This document shows, in pieces, positions 1 through 8,483 of a stretch of 64,000 nucleotides of DNA. Both the position numbers and the translations under genes were made by a program. Below the pieces are notes generated by a model, which was not told the origin of the DNA, did no database searches, and saw only the letters and a list, made by a program, of their open reading frames with translations. Within the stretch, counting starts at the first letter, position 1. The number at the start of each line of letters is the position of its first letter. This stretch comes from Nocardioidaceae bacterium (GTDB taxonomy: Bacteria > Actinomycetota > Actinomycetes > Propionibacteriales > Nocardioidaceae), in NCBI GenBank assembly GCA_009780515.1, contig WQZX01000009.1:1-64000 (forward strand). Direction: 5' to 3'.

Positions 1-393
1 CAGATGATGTACGAGCTGAAGGACTTCGGCTTCTCGACCGCCATCGGCATCGGCGGCGACCCGGTCATCGGCACCACGCACATCGACGCGCTGCAGGCCT
101 TCGAGGACGACCCGGAGACCAAGTCGATCGTGATGATCGGCGAGATCGGCGGCGACGCCGAGGAGCGCGCCGCGGCGTACATCAAGGACAACATCACCAA
201 GCCGGTCGTCGGCTACGTCGCGGGCTTCACCGCGCCGGAGGGCAAGACCATGGGTCACGCCGGCGCCATCGTCTCCGGCTCCTCCGGCACCGCCGCGGCG
301 AAGAAGGAGGCCCTCGAGGCCGTCGGCGTCAAGGTGGGCAAGACGCCCTCCGAGACCGCCGAGCTCATGCGGGAGATCATGAAGAACCTCTGA
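1..393 (+). CDS. sucD: Succinyl-CoA synthetase alpha subunit, C-terminal part
   Basis: Only the last 130 codons are inside the window; the reading frame is open at base 1, so this is the 3' end of a longer gene. The enzyme interconverts succinyl-CoA and succinate with nucleotide phosphorylation in the TCA cycle, in the cytoplasm. Visible family signatures are the [16 protein letters not shown] stretch of the ligase domain and [11 protein letters not shown], whose His is the residue phosphorylated during catalysis. It ends with the usual KNL tail and is followed by a strong hairpin. The beta subunit would be expected just upstream, outside the window. Identity is close to certain. Confidence 0.96.
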   Translation, partial: QMMYELKDFGFSTAIGIGGDPVIGTTHIDALQAFEDDPETKSIVMIGEIGGDAEERAAAYIKDNITKPVVGYVAGFTAPEGKTMGHAGAIVSGSSGTAAAKKEALEAVGVKVGKTPSETAELMREIMKNL

Positions 394-426
394 TCGATCG
401 AGTGGGGTCCTCCCCTTCGAGATCGC

Positions 427-461
427 GGAAGGTCCCCTGCCGGGCAGGCAGGGGACCTTCC
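427..461. terminator. Perfect hairpin between sucD and a convergent gene
   Basis: A 14-bp perfect inverted repeat (427-440 with 448-461, seven-base loop) lies between sucD and the convergent gene ending at 494. There is no U-tract, as is common for actinobacterial terminators. Outside it, GATCGAGTGGGG near 397-408 is mirrored by an almost exact inverted copy near 483-494, so both genes end in the same TGATCGAGTG string. Confidence 0.75.
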
Positions 462-493
462 GCCATTTCGGCGAGGACAGACACCTCACTCGA

Positions 494-1084
494 TCAGCTC
501 TTGCAGAATGCGACGTCCTGGGCGCCCATGGTGCCCTTCCAGAGGTTGTCGGCGTGGCCGAAGGGCTGCACCGCGGGGTTGAAGTACGGCCGGATCGCGT
601 AGCCGCGGGTGCCGGTCACACCGCGCGCCGCGAAGCGGTCGACGGTCAGCCTCAGCGTGCTGGAGGCATCCGTCGTGCCGGCCCAGCACTGCTGACCGCG
701 GTCGGTGTGGGCGGCGGTGGCGGCGTTGACCGGGCTGCCGATGCGGGCCCCGGCGTACCGGGTGACGGCGAGGGTCTCGGCGTCGGTGTTGACCGACCTC
801 GGGTCGTAGACGACGAAGTACAGGCCGTGCGTGTGCTGACGGGACATCGGGAAGCTCACCGTGCCGCCGCGGACCACGCGAGCGCGGCCCGCCCAGTAGG
901 CGCCGGTGCTCAGGGTCGGCGCCCAGATCGGGGTGATGCTGCAGCCGTCGCAGCCCTTCACCTTCAAGGTGACGGCGGTGCCACCGGCGCTGGTGGCGGC
1001 GGTCGCGGGGGCACCGGCGTACAGGCCGAGCAGGGCCGCGACGGCGGCGGTGGCGGCCAGGACGGCCGAGACGATCTTGCGCAT
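494..1084 (-). CDS. Secreted protein of unknown function
   Basis: A 196-residue protein that I do not recognise. The ATG at 1084 is chosen because GAGGA lies eight bases upstream; an in-frame GTG at 1099 has no ribosome binding site. Residues 1-30 are a Sec signal peptide (MRKIV, an alanine/leucine core, then an APATAAT cleavage region). The mature part begins with a CDGC motif (Cys45 and Cys48) and has two more cysteines (QQCW and the C-terminal FCKS), so disulfides are likely outside the cell. The rest looks beta-rich, with a HTHGLYFVVYDPR stretch. It stands alone, convergent with sucD. Function is not predicted. Confidence 0.8.
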   Translation of the reverse strand: MRKIVSAVLAATAAVAALLGLYAGAPATAATSAGGTAVTLKVKGCDGCSITPIWAPTLSTGAYWAGRARVVRGGTVSFPMSRQHTHGLYFVVYDPRSVNTDAETLAVTRYAGARIGSPVNAATAAHTDRGQQCWAGTTDASSTLRLTVDRFAARGVTGTRGYAIRPYFNPAVQPFGHADNLWKGTMGAQDVAFCKS

Positions 1085-1182
1085 GATGCGGGTCCTCACG
1101 TGGTCGGGTCTGCCGCCGGGTGGCGGTCACGTGGGGATAGATGCGGCGCGGCGCCGTTTGGTTGCGGTACGTCGCGGAGAGA

Positions 1183-3237
1183 TCAGCCGAGCTGCGGGAG
1201 CCGCTCGAGCGCCCGCTTCGCCAGGTCGACGAAGTCGCCGTCGGCCATCCGGGCGCCCGGGGCGGAGACGTAGATCAGCTGGGACAGACTGCCGCCGGAG
1301 CGGACGATCGCGACGTCGTACTCGACGGTGCGGTTGCCGGAGAGCTCGGTGCTCATCCGCCAGGCCTGTACGGCGGTGGCGTGGGTGTGGTGGTCGGCGA
1401 GCTGGTCGACGTGGGTGCCGAGGCTCTTGTTCTGCTGCGGGCACTTGCCCAACTGCTTGCCCATCTGGTCGGCGAAGGCGGTCGCCTTGCCAGCAGGGAG
1501 CGTGCCGACCACCTGGGTCAGGCCGGTCTCCTTCGGGAGGTTGCCGCCGACGAAGACGAAGCTGCGGGTGAGGTTGGAGCCGATCCGACTGCCGGCGTAC
1601 GAGCCGACGAGGCGGACCACGTCGCAGCCGACGACGCCGGTGTCGCCGCGCTCGCCGGAGACCGGGCGGGCGGCGGTGCCGACCAGGCGGCCGTGGCCCA
1701 CGCCGAGCAGCGGGAGGTCGACGGTGGTGAGGACGGTGGCGTCACGGCCGCCGGGGAACGCGGGGGAGTGGCCGACCTTGACCTTGGTGGGCGCGCAGGC
1801 GCCACCGCCGGGCAGGTGGCACAGCCGGTCGACGGCCGAGCCGAGGAGGTCGGCGACGTCCTGCTGCTCGGCCTTGCCGGGCGCGGCCTTCGCACGCAGC
1901 GAGGTCGTGGTGGTGAACTGACCGGTGCGGGCGAGGCCGACGACGTAGGAGCTGCGCGGCTTCGCGGTCTGCAGCACCACCACGGCCGACTCGTCGCCGA
2001 CGCCGGGGGTCTGCGCCGTGCTGACCATGTGGGTCTCGGGGACCTTGGTGATGTCCTGGCTGGCCGACGGCTCGCAGGAGGTGAACCATCCCAGAGCGGT
2101 CCGGTAGGCGCTCTCCGCCGAGGTCTTCGCCCGCGACGCCTCCGCGGTCTGGACGTACGCCGCCGCCTTCGCGCCCTGTCCGCTGTGGAAGTGGCGGACG
2201 AGGGCCGCGGTGCCGTTCGGGTCGGCGTACCGGGCGCCCTGGCAGGGCTGGACCAGGCCGTTGCCCGAGGAGTTGTCGGTGGTGCCGTCGAGGGTCCAGC
2301 CGCGCCCGTGGAGGTGCTGGGAGAGGGCGGTCGTCGTGAGCATGCCGGTGGCGGGCAGGCCGACGCCGGGGTCGTGGCTGGTCCGGGCCGCGGCCAGCTG
2401 ACGGACCTGGCGGTCGAGCGTGGGGCGCAGCCCCGAGCCGTCGGTGATGACGGCGCCCGCGGCGGCGAAGATCGCGACGGCGGCCGTCGCGCCGATGAGG
2501 GTGTGCGCACGGCGCCGGGCGCCGCCGGCGCGGCGGATGATGGTGACGCGCGGCCAGGTGACCGCGTGGGTCATGCCCTCGAGGTCGACCAGCGTCTGGT
2601 GGATCTGGCTCGTCGGGATCTCGCGGTCGTGGGCGAACAGCGCGGCGCCGGCCGCGAGCTCGCGCTCCGCGCTCTCGATCGGCACGCCGATCTCGCGGGC
2701 CGCCTGGGCCATGTCGACGCCGGCGAGCTGGGTGAGGATGACGGCCTTGCGCTGGTGCAGCGAGATCGAGGCGAGGGCGTCGAGGGTCGCGCGGGCGCTC
2801 TCGTCGCCGTCCTTGCGGCGTCCCCACGGCCGGGCGGAGCGGCGGCGCAGGCCGAAGCGGTAGGCGTAGCCGCGCACGACGTACTCGGGGTCGGACTGGC
2901 GGGCGATCTTGCGCCAGTGGTGCCACGCGACGACGTACGCGTCGCGGACGGCGCTGCGGGCGGCGGTCAGGTCGCCGGTGAGTGCGAGCGTCTGGACCAG
3001 CAGTCGGTCGCGGGAGTCCTTGTAGAAGGCGTCGAAGGCGGCCGCCCGCTCGGCGCTGCGGCGCGGTGCCCGCTGCTTCGGGCCTCGGGCGCCGCGGGTA
3101 CGACGCGGCTCGCCCGGGCCGCGAGGGTCGCGTGCGGTCCGGTTGCCCCGCGCGCCGCGTGACCTGCGGGTCGGCTGGGCGCGACGCGATCCGCGCGATC
3201 CGCACGCGTCGGAGGGAGGCTTGGCGGCGTCGGTCAT
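1183..3237 (-). CDS. ECF sigma-like protein fused to membrane anchor and ectodomain
   Basis: 684 residues. After an Arg/Pro-rich N-terminus (1-60) come a region resembling sigma-70 region 2 (about 62-125, including AFDAFYKDSRDRLL and DAYVVAWHHWRK) and a sigma region 4-like helix-turn-helix (about 152-200, LTQLAGVDMAQAAREIGVPIESAERELA). A single hydrophobic segment follows at 245-266, and then about 420 residues of presumably extracytoplasmic sequence with Cys and GGGAC motifs. This suggests a membrane-held regulator sensing outside and acting on transcription, with no separate anti-sigma gene next to it. Sigma activity is an inference; region 2 is degenerate and the protein may only be a sigma-derived sensor. 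The start at 3237 fits a leaderless promoter (TAGGTT, 9 bp upstream). Confidence 0.72.
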   Translation of the reverse strand: MTDAAKPPSDACGSRGSRRAQPTRRSRGARGNRTARDPRGPGEPRRTRGARGPKQRAPRRSAERAAAFDAFYKDSRDRLLVQTLALTGDLTAARSAVRDAYVVAWHHWRKIARQSDPEYVVRGYAYRFGLRRRSARPWGRRKDGDESARATLDALASISLHQRKAVILTQLAGVDMAQAAREIGVPIESAERELAAGAALFAHDREIPTSQIHQTLVDLEGMTHAVTWPRVTIIRRAGGARRRAHTLIGATAAVAIFAAAGAVITDGSGLRPTLDRQVRQLAAARTSHDPGVGLPATGMLTTTALSQHLHGRGWTLDGTTDNSSGNGLVQPCQGARYADPNGTAALVRHFHSGQGAKAAAYVQTAEASRAKTSAESAYRTALGWFTSCEPSASQDITKVPETHMVSTAQTPGVGDESAVVVLQTAKPRSSYVVGLARTGQFTTTTSLRAKAAPGKAEQQDVADLLGSAVDRLCHLPGGGACAPTKVKVGHSPAFPGGRDATVLTTVDLPLLGVGHGRLVGTAARPVSGERGDTGVVGCDVVRLVGSYAGSRIGSNLTRSFVFVGGNLPKETGLTQVVGTLPAGKATAFADQMGKQLGKCPQQNKSLGTHVDQLADHHTHATAVQAWRMSTELSGNRTVEYDVAIVRSGGSLSQLIYVSAPGARMADGDFVDLAKRALERLPQLG

Positions 3238-3246
3238 GGCCGGTCC

Positions 3247-3252
3247 AACCTA
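3247..3252 (-). promoter_or_regulatory. -10 element of a probable leaderless transcript
   Basis: On the minus strand TAGGTT (TANNNT type) ends 9 bp before the ATG at 3237 and no Shine-Dalgarno sequence is present. Transcription would therefore start at or next to the start codon. Confidence 0.45.
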
Positions 3253-3328
3253 CGACATCGAGCCCAGCGGTCGTGGGTCGGCGTGGCGACACGGATCGCC
3301 CCCGTGCGCCGGTCATGATGAACGTGTC

Positions 3329-4627
3329 ATGACCTCGCTGCCCTCGCCGATCACGCGTGTCCTGGCCCGCAAGGACCGCACCGAGGCCGACGTACGCCGC
3401 GATCTGGCCACACGTCGGCCGCTGGTCCCGACCGCGGTCATCGGCGGTGCGGTCGCCGCGCTCGGCCCGCTGCTCGTCGCGCTCGCGGCCGGCGTCGTCG
3501 GCTGGTTCCTGACCGACGCCGGCGGCGAGGGCACGCCGCGCGGTGCGCTCCGCGTGGGTGCGCTCGCATGGCTGCTCGCGCACGGCTCCGGCGTCGGGGT
3601 GGAGGGCGCGCGGATCACCGCGATCCCGCTCGGCGTCACGCTGATCGTGGCGTGGTCGATCTGGCGCGTCGGACACCGCGTGGGCGAGTCGATCTCCGGC
3701 CACGGACCCGCCTCCGAGGACATCTCCGACGGCGCCCGCGACTGGACGGTCCCGCTCGTCGGTGGGCTGTTCTTCGTCGGCTACGCCATCGTCGGCGTCA
3801 TCACCTGCACGCTCGCCTCCACCGCCAGCACCACGCCGAGCACCCCGAAGGTGGTCGCCTGGTCGTTCCTGCTCTGCGGCGTGGCGGGGCTCCCGGCCAT
3901 CGCGCGGGGCTCCGGACGCGCCTCGGTCTGGGTGGGTATGGTGCCGCCCGGCGTACGGATCGTGCTGACGCTGACCCGGACGCTGCTGACGTGGTGGCTG
4001 GCGTTCTCGGCGGTGGTGCTGCTGCTCTCCTTCGTCGTCGACTTCTCCACCGCGGCCAACATCAGCTCGCAGCTGCACGTCGGCGCCGGGGACTTCGTGG
4101 TCCTGCTCGCCGTCACGCTGGCGGTGGTGCCGAACGCCACGATCTTCTCCAGCAGCTACCTGCTCGGCCCCGGCTTCTCGGTCGGCGGCGGCACACTGGT
4201 CTCACCGGCCCGGGTCGTCCTCGGCCCGCTGCCGATGTTCCCGCTGCTCGCGGCGCTGCCGGACGGCGGGCCGACCCCGATCTGGGTCCGCTGGCTGATG
4301 ATCACGCCGGTGATAGTGGCGTTCGCCGCCGCCGCACGCGTCCACCACCGCTTCCCGGCCGCCAGCTGGGACCAGGCCGCGATCCGCGGCTGCGCCGGCG
4401 GCATCGTCGCCGGCCTGACGCTCGGCATCGTGACGGCGTTCGCCGGCGGTGCGGTCGGACCCGGTCGGATGCGTGCCGTCGGTCCGGACGACTTCCACGT
4501 GCTGCTGAGTGCGATGGCGGCCTTCGGCATCGCCGGTCTGCTCGGCGCGGTCGCCATGACCTGGTGGCAGCAGCGTGGCGGCGAGCAGGTCTCCGGGCTG
4601 TGGGCCCGGCGGCCGTTCCGGCGCTGA
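3329..4627 (+). CDS. DUF6350 polytopic membrane protein (PerM-like)
   Basis: 432 residues with about ten hydrophobic segments, of the type annotated as cell division protein PerM or DUF6350 in actinomycetes. The family is repeatedly found immediately upstream of purN-purH, as here. A soluble N-terminus (RKDRTEADVRRDLATRRPL) precedes the first membrane segment, and loops carry conserved-looking GxGxxxxG and NATIFSSSYLLGPGFSVG stretches. The ATG at 3329 is the first start that keeps a short cytoplasmic tail; an upstream extension would overlap the divergent gene. In mycobacteria a relative affects division and persistence, but the molecular role is unknown. Family assignment is good, function is weak. 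Confidence 0.8.
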   Translation: MTSLPSPITRVLARKDRTEADVRRDLATRRPLVPTAVIGGAVAALGPLLVALAAGVVGWFLTDAGGEGTPRGALRVGALAWLLAHGSGVGVEGARITAIPLGVTLIVAWSIWRVGHRVGESISGHGPASEDISDGARDWTVPLVGGLFFVGYAIVGVITCTLASTASTTPSTPKVVAWSFLLCGVAGLPAIARGSGRASVWVGMVPPGVRIVLTLTRTLLTWWLAFSAVVLLLSFVVDFSTAANISSQLHVGAGDFVVLLAVTLAVVPNATIFSSSYLLGPGFSVGGGTLVSPARVVLGPLPMFPLLAALPDGGPTPIWVRWLMITPVIVAFAAAARVHHRFPAASWDQAAIRGCAGGIVAGLTLGIVTAFAGGAVGPGRMRAVGPDDFHVLLSAMAAFGIAGLLGAVAMTWWQQRGGEQVSGLWARRPFRR

Positions 4628-4635
4628 GCGCGCCC

Positions 4636-4641
4636 TAGACT
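4636..4641 (+). promoter_or_regulatory. -10 element before purN, probable leaderless start
   Basis: TAGACT ends 8 bp before the GTG of purN. No Shine-Dalgarno sequence is present, and the spacing is that of leaderless actinobacterial promoters. Confidence 0.5.
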
Positions 4642-4649
4642 CACCGCCC

Positions 4650-5258
4650 GTGAGCGCGCGCATCGTCGTCCTGGTCTCCGGTGGGGGCACCAACCTCCAG
4701 GCACTCCTCGACGCGACCGCGGATCCGTCGTACGGCGCAGAGGTGGTGGCCGTCGGCGCCGACCGGGACGGCATCGAGGGGCTGGCGCGGGCCGAGCGGG
4801 CCGGTGTGCCCACCTTCGTCGCGAAGGTCGGTGCGCACGCCACGCGCGACGACTGGGACAGCGCGCTGGCTGCCGAGGTGGCGGCGTACGAGCCGGACCT
4901 CGTGGTGCTCGCGGGCTTCATGAAGCTCGTCGGCCCGCAGTTCCTCGGGGCCTTCGGTGGCCGGACGGTCAACACCCATCCCGCGCTCTCGCCCAGCTTC
5001 CCCGGGATGCAGGGTCCGCGCGATGCCCTGGAGTACGGCGTCAAGGTCACCGGCGCCACGCTGTTCGTGGTCGACGCCGGCGTCGACACCGGCCAGATCG
5101 TGGCCCAGGCGGTGGTGCCGGTGGAGGACGACGACACCGTCGAGACGCTGCACGAGCGGATCAAGGTCGCGGAGCGCACGATGCTGGTGGAGAGCGTGGG
5201 CCGGATGGTGCGCGAGGGGTTCGTCGTGGACGGTCGTCGGGTTCGCTTCGGGGCCTGA
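4650..5258 (+). CDS. purN: Phosphoribosylglycinamide formyltransferase
   Basis: A 202-residue GAR transformylase, transferring formyl from 10-formyl-THF to glycinamide ribonucleotide (third step of de novo purine synthesis). It shows the N-terminal SGGGTNLQALL substrate loop, the catalytic Asn/His motif NTHPALSPSFPGMQG, and the Asp of VVDAGVDTGQIV. Length is typical for the family. The GTG at 4650 gives the conserved start (SARIVVLVSGGGTN) and lies 8 bp after a TANNNT element. It precedes the ZTP riboswitch and purH, so folate-dependent purine steps are clustered. Confidence 0.95.
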   Translation: MSARIVVLVSGGGTNLQALLDATADPSYGAEVVAVGADRDGIEGLARAERAGVPTFVAKVGAHATRDDWDSALAAEVAAYEPDLVVLAGFMKLVGPQFLGAFGGRTVNTHPALSPSFPGMQGPRDALEYGVKVTGATLFVVDAGVDTGQIVAQAVVPVEDDDTVETLHERIKVAERTMLVESVGRMVREGFVVDGRRVRFGA

Positions 5259-5269
5259 GGCGCCGGTAG

Positions 5270-5365
5270 GATCGGCTCTGCGACTGGCGCAGGTGGGGGA
5301 CCACCGGGGAGCAGAGATCGGCATCGACCGCCTGGGTGCCCTCATCGAGATCACCGACCGATGAG
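5270..5365 (+). ncRNA. ZTP (pfl-type) riboswitch before purH
   Basis: The purN-purH gap carries the hallmarks of the ZTP/ZMP-sensing pfl motif. Stem P1 is CTCTG 5276-5280 pairing with CAGAG 5312-5316. Inside it are the conserved CGACTGGCGCAGG block and a GGTGG (5292-5296)/CCACC (5301-5305) hairpin followed by GGGGAGC. The downstream conserved CCGCCTGGG (5329-5337) completes the pseudoknotted core. Directly after it, CTCATCG 5341-5347 pairs with CGATGAG 5359-5365; that stem covers the first bases of the purH ribosome binding site (5363-5368) and is a plausible expression platform acting on translation. ZMP is the substrate of PurH, so the placement is logical. Class assignment is from memory of the consensus; the fold was worked out by eye. 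Confidence 0.88.
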
Positions 5366-5375
5366 GAGCATCTCC

Positions 5376-6953
5376 GTGACCGACCAGATCCCGATCAAGC
5401 GCGCGCTTGTCTCCGTCTTCGACAAGACCGGCCTCGACGACCTGGTCAGGGGTCTGCACGAGGCCGGCGTCGAGCTCGTCTCCACCGGCGGCTCGGCCGC
5501 CCTCATCGAGAAGCTCGGCCTGCCGGTCACCAAGGTGGAGGACCTGACCGGCTTCCCCGAGTGCCTCGACGGGCGGGTCAAGACGCTGCACCCGCGCGTG
5601 CACGCCGGCATCCTCGCCGACCGTCGTCTCGACGACCACGTCGCCCAGCTGGAGCAGCTCGGCGTCGAGCCGTTCGACCTCGTCGTGGTCAACCTCTACC
5701 CGTTCGCCGCGACCGTCGCCTCCGGCGCGAGCATCGACGACTGCATCGAGAAGATCGACATCGGCGGCCCGTCGATGGTCCGCGCGGCCGCCAAGAACCA
5801 CCCGAGCGTCGCGATCGTCACCGACGGCGCCGACTACGCCCGCGTCCTCGCGGCCGCGAAGAGCGGCGGCTTCACCTACGAGGAGCGCAAGGCGCTGGCC
5901 GCCAAGGCGTTCGTCCACACGGCGACGTACGACGTCCACGTGGCGTCCTGGATGGGCTCGGTCCTCACCGACTCCTCCGAGGGCACCGGCTTCCCGGCCT
6001 GGATCGGCGGCACCTACGACAAGGCGGCGGTCCTGCGGTACGGCGAGAACCCGCACCAGAGGGCCGCGCTCTACCTCAACGACTTCGGCCCCGCCGGGCT
6101 GGCCCAGGCCGAGCAGCTGCACGGCAAGGAGATGTCGTACAACAACTACGTCGACACCGACGCCGCCCGCCGGGCTGCAGGCGACTTCGCCGAGCCGGCC
6201 GTCGCGATCATCAAGCACGCCAACCCCTGCGGCCTGGCCGTCGGCGCGGACATCGCCGAGGCGCACCGCAAGGCGCACGCCTGCGACCCGGTCAGCGCGT
6301 TCGGTGGCGTGATCGCCTCCAACCGCCCGGTGAGCGTGGAGATGGCGAAGCAGGTGGCCGAGGTCTTCACCGAGGTCATCGTCGCTCCGTCGTACGACGA
6401 GGGCGCGGTGGAGATCCTGCAGGGCAAGAAGAACATCCGGATCCTCGTGGCCGCGGTCGACGGCGGCTCGCAGGTCGAGACCCGCCCGATCTCCGGCGGC
6501 CTGCTGATGCAGCAGGTCGACCACGTCGACGCCGAGGGCGACGACCCGTCGACGTGGACCCTGGCCACCGGCGAGGCCGCCGACGACGCGACCCTCGCCG
6601 ACCTCGCCTTCGCCTGGAAGGCCTGCCGCGCGGCGAAGTCGAACGCGATCCTGCTCGCCAAGGACGGCGGCTCGGTCGGCATCGGCATGGGCCAGGTCAA
6701 CCGGGTCGACTCCTGCAAGCTGGCTGTCGAGCGGGCCGACTCGCTGGCCGAGGGGCAGCGGCGCGCCGAGGGCGCGGTCGCGGCGTCCGACGCCTTCTTC
6801 CCGTTCGAGGACGGTCCCCAGATCCTGATCGACGCGAAGGTGAAGGCGATCGTGCAGCCGGGTGGGTCGGTCCGCGACGAGCTGACCGTCGAGGCCTGCA
6901 AGAAGGCCGGCGTGACGATGTACTTCACCGGCACCCGCCACTTCTTCCACTGA
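5376..6953 (+). CDS. purH: Bifunctional AICAR formyltransferase / IMP cyclohydrolase
   Basis: 525 residues; catalyses the last two steps of IMP synthesis. The N-terminal MGS-like IMP cyclohydrolase domain (about 1-200) shows [14 protein letters not shown] and [15 protein letters not shown]. The AICAR transformylase part shows YGENPHQ, the catalytic [11 protein letters not shown] motif, and [12 protein letters not shown]. It ends with the family's [11 protein letters not shown] 5376 is chosen because GAGGAG (5363-5368) lies seven bases upstream; an in-frame ATG at 5361 overlaps that site. Regulation by the upstream ZTP riboswitch is expected, since its ligand ZMP is this enzyme's substrate. 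Certain identity. Confidence 0.96.
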   Translation: MTDQIPIKRALVSVFDKTGLDDLVRGLHEAGVELVSTGGSAALIEKLGLPVTKVEDLTGFPECLDGRVKTLHPRVHAGILADRRLDDHVAQLEQLGVEPFDLVVVNLYPFAATVASGASIDDCIEKIDIGGPSMVRAAAKNHPSVAIVTDGADYARVLAAAKSGGFTYEERKALAAKAFVHTATYDVHVASWMGSVLTDSSEGTGFPAWIGGTYDKAAVLRYGENPHQRAALYLNDFGPAGLAQAEQLHGKEMSYNNYVDTDAARRAAGDFAEPAVAIIKHANPCGLAVGADIAEAHRKAHACDPVSAFGGVIASNRPVSVEMAKQVAEVFTEVIVAPSYDEGAVEILQGKKNIRILVAAVDGGSQVETRPISGGLLMQQVDHVDAEGDDPSTWTLATGEAADDATLADLAFAWKACRAAKSNAILLAKDGGSVGIGMGQVNRVDSCKLAVERADSLAEGQRRAEGAVAASDAFFPFEDGPQILIDAKVKAIVQPGGSVRDELTVEACKKAGVTMYFTGTRHFFH

Positions 6954-6963
6954 GCCGGATGGC

Positions 6964-6995
6964 GCGGGCGGGAGGCGGTGCTCCGCTCCGCCCGC
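6964..6995 (+). terminator. Imperfect GC-rich hairpin after purH
   Basis: GCGGGCGGGAG-type and CTCCGCTCCGCCCGC arms shortly after the purH stop form an imperfect hairpin. It is a plausible terminator, weakly supported because there is no U-tract and the stem has mismatches. Confidence 0.35.
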
Positions 6996-7043
6996 GTGGG
7001 CCGGGTCGCGTGGCCGGGTCGTCTGGGCCGGGTCGTCTGGGCG

Positions 7044-7164
7044 GGGTCGTGTGCCTGAGAACCCTGTATGCCGGGGTCTGGGGCACACGACCCGGCACCG
7101 GTGGTCGCGCCCCACCGGGTCGTGTGCCCCACGACCCGCTATGCGCGGGTCTCAGGCACACGAC
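7044..7164. repeat. Pair of inverted palindromic repeats (BIME/REP-like)
   Basis: The purH-folD gap holds two units of about 50 bp, 7044-7095 and 7115-7164, that are imperfect reverse complements of each other. Each unit is itself a hairpin. The arm GTCGTGTGCC occurs at 7046-7055 and 7119-7128, and its reverse complement at 7082-7091 and 7155-7164. Just upstream (about 7003-7050) CCGGGTCGTCTGG-like units repeat in tandem. The arrangement resembles bacterial interspersed palindromes rather than a simple terminator. It could act on purH mRNA stability or on folD expression; neither is shown. Confidence 0.7.
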
Positions 7165-7208
7165 TCCACGACCCGGGATCTGCCCACTGTTCTGAAAGGA
7201 TGCCCAAC

Positions 7209-8078
7209 GTGACTGCGCAGAAGCTCGACGGCAACGCCACCGCGAAGGCGATCAAGGAGGAGCTGAAGGTCCGGGTCGCGGCGCTGGGGGAGCGCGGCAT
7301 CGTCCCGGGGCTCGGCACCGTCCTGGTCGGCAACGACCCGGGCTCGACCTGGTACGTCAACGGCAAGCACAAGGACTGCGCGGAGGTCGGCATCGCCTCC
7401 ATCCGCGAGGATCTGCCCGAGACCGCGACGCAGGCCGAGATCGAGGAGGCGGTCGCCCGTCTCAACGCGGACCCGGCCTGCACCGGCTACATCGTGCAGC
7501 TCCCGCTGCCCAAGGGCCGCGACGAGAACCAGGTCCTCGGCCTGATCGACCCGGCCAAGGACGCCGACGGCCTGCACCCCACCAACCTCGGCTGGCTGGT
7601 GCTCGGCAACGAGGCGCCGCTGCCGTGCACGCCGTACGGCATCGTCGAGCTGCTCCGCCGCCACGACGTCGAGATCCGGGGCGCCGAGGTCGTCGTGATC
7701 GGTCGCGGGGTGACCGTCGGCCGGCCGATGGGCCTGCTGCTCACCCGCCGCTCCGAGAACGCCACAGTGACCCTGTGCCACACGGGCACCCGTGACCTCG
7801 CCGCGCACGTCCGCAACGCCGACATCGTCGTGGCCGCGGCCGGCGTGCCCGGCATCGTCACCGCCGACATGGTCAAGCCGGGTGCCGCCGTGCTCGACGT
7901 CGGCGTCTCGCGGGTCGACGGCAAGATCGCCGGCGACGTCGCCGCCGAGGTCTGGGACGTCGCGGGTTGGGTCTCGCCGAACCCCGGCGGCGTCGGCCCG
8001 ATGACGCGCGCCATGCTGCTCGCGAACGTCGTGTCCATGGCCGAGAAGGCCGCGGACGCGGACGCGGCCACGGCCTGA
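7209..8078 (+). CDS. folD: Methylenetetrahydrofolate dehydrogenase/cyclohydrolase
   Basis: 289 residues. Interconverts 5,10-methylene-THF and 10-formyl-THF (NADP-dependent dehydrogenase plus cyclohydrolase), supplying the formyl donor for the neighbouring PurN and PurH. Catalytic signature: Tyr and Lys of YVNGKHKDC, the VQLPLPKG motif, the Rossmann [11 protein letters not shown] loop (Gly where many bacteria have Ser), and C-terminal [12 protein letters not shown] 7209 is preferred over ATG 7200 because AAAGGA (7195-7200) lies eight bases before it and gives the family's [11 protein letters not shown] start. The DUF3017 gene follows after 16 bp and is likely co-transcribed. Confidence 0.95.
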   Translation: MTAQKLDGNATAKAIKEELKVRVAALGERGIVPGLGTVLVGNDPGSTWYVNGKHKDCAEVGIASIREDLPETATQAEIEEAVARLNADPACTGYIVQLPLPKGRDENQVLGLIDPAKDADGLHPTNLGWLVLGNEAPLPCTPYGIVELLRRHDVEIRGAEVVVIGRGVTVGRPMGLLLTRRSENATVTLCHTGTRDLAAHVRNADIVVAAAGVPGIVTADMVKPGAAVLDVGVSRVDGKIAGDVAAEVWDVAGWVSPNPGGVGPMTRAMLLANVVSMAEKAADADAATA

Positions 8079-8094
8079 GGCGAGCATCCGCCCC

Positions 8095-8445
8095 ATGACC
8101 GACGACCACGCGCCCGAGCCCCCCGAGGGCCCGGCGTACGACGAGCAGGGCGACGAGCTCGAGCCTCGCCGCTACCCCTCGACCATCGGGGGCGCCTTCT
8201 ACATCGGCGTGCTCGTGGTCGCGGTGCTCGGGGTCGTGCTCATCGGCGTCGGGGTGGACTGGCGGGTCGGGATCCGGGTGCTCGCCTGCGCCCTCGGCGT
8301 CGGCGGGCTGTCGCGGCTGGTGCTGCCCCAGCGAGACGCCGGCATGCTCGCCGTACGCGCACGATGGCTGGACGTCGCCGTCATGCTCGTGGTCGGGGTC
8401 GCCCTCTTCGTCCTCTCGATCACGATCCCCGACCAGCCGGTCTGA
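8095..8445 (+). CDS. DUF3017 small membrane protein
   Basis: 116 residues: an acidic/proline N-terminus (about 1-33), then three hydrophobic segments (about 36-55, 58-76 and 94-112) separated by the conserved VLPQRDAGMLAVRARWLD loop. This matches the actinobacterial DUF3017 family, which is typically found directly after folD and near mdh, exactly as here. No biochemical role is known. No strong ribosome binding site precedes the ATG, so translation may depend on folD. A perfect bidirectional hairpin follows. Confidence 0.85.
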   Translation: MTDDHAPEPPEGPAYDEQGDELEPRRYPSTIGGAFYIGVLVVAVLGVVLIGVGVDWRVGIRVLACALGVGGLSRLVLPQRDAGMLAVRARWLDVAVMLVVGVALFVLSITIPDQPV

Positions 8446-8451
8446 TCTCCA

Positions 8452-8479
8452 TCGAGTGGGGGACGAATCCCCCACTCGA
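8452..8479. terminator. Bidirectional terminator hairpin
   Basis: A 12-bp perfect stem (8452-8463 with 8468-8479) closed by a CGAA tetraloop lies exactly between the stop codons of the convergent DUF3017 gene and mdh. It should serve both. Confidence 0.85.
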
Positions 8480-8483
8480 CGTG

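Noticed and set aside
1742..4078. 778-codon minus-strand frame spanning the sigma-like and DUF6350 genes
   Set aside because: Low-complexity Arg/Pro/Gly sequence in a shadow frame of two well-supported genes, with no ribosome binding site.
5361..5375. ATG 5361 as the purH start
   Set aside because: It overlaps the ribosome binding site and riboswitch stem; GTG 5376 has correct spacing.
7165..7208. Second ZTP riboswitch before folD
   Set aside because: folD is a known target of this class, but the conserved core elements found before purH are absent here; the gap is filled by palindromic repeats.
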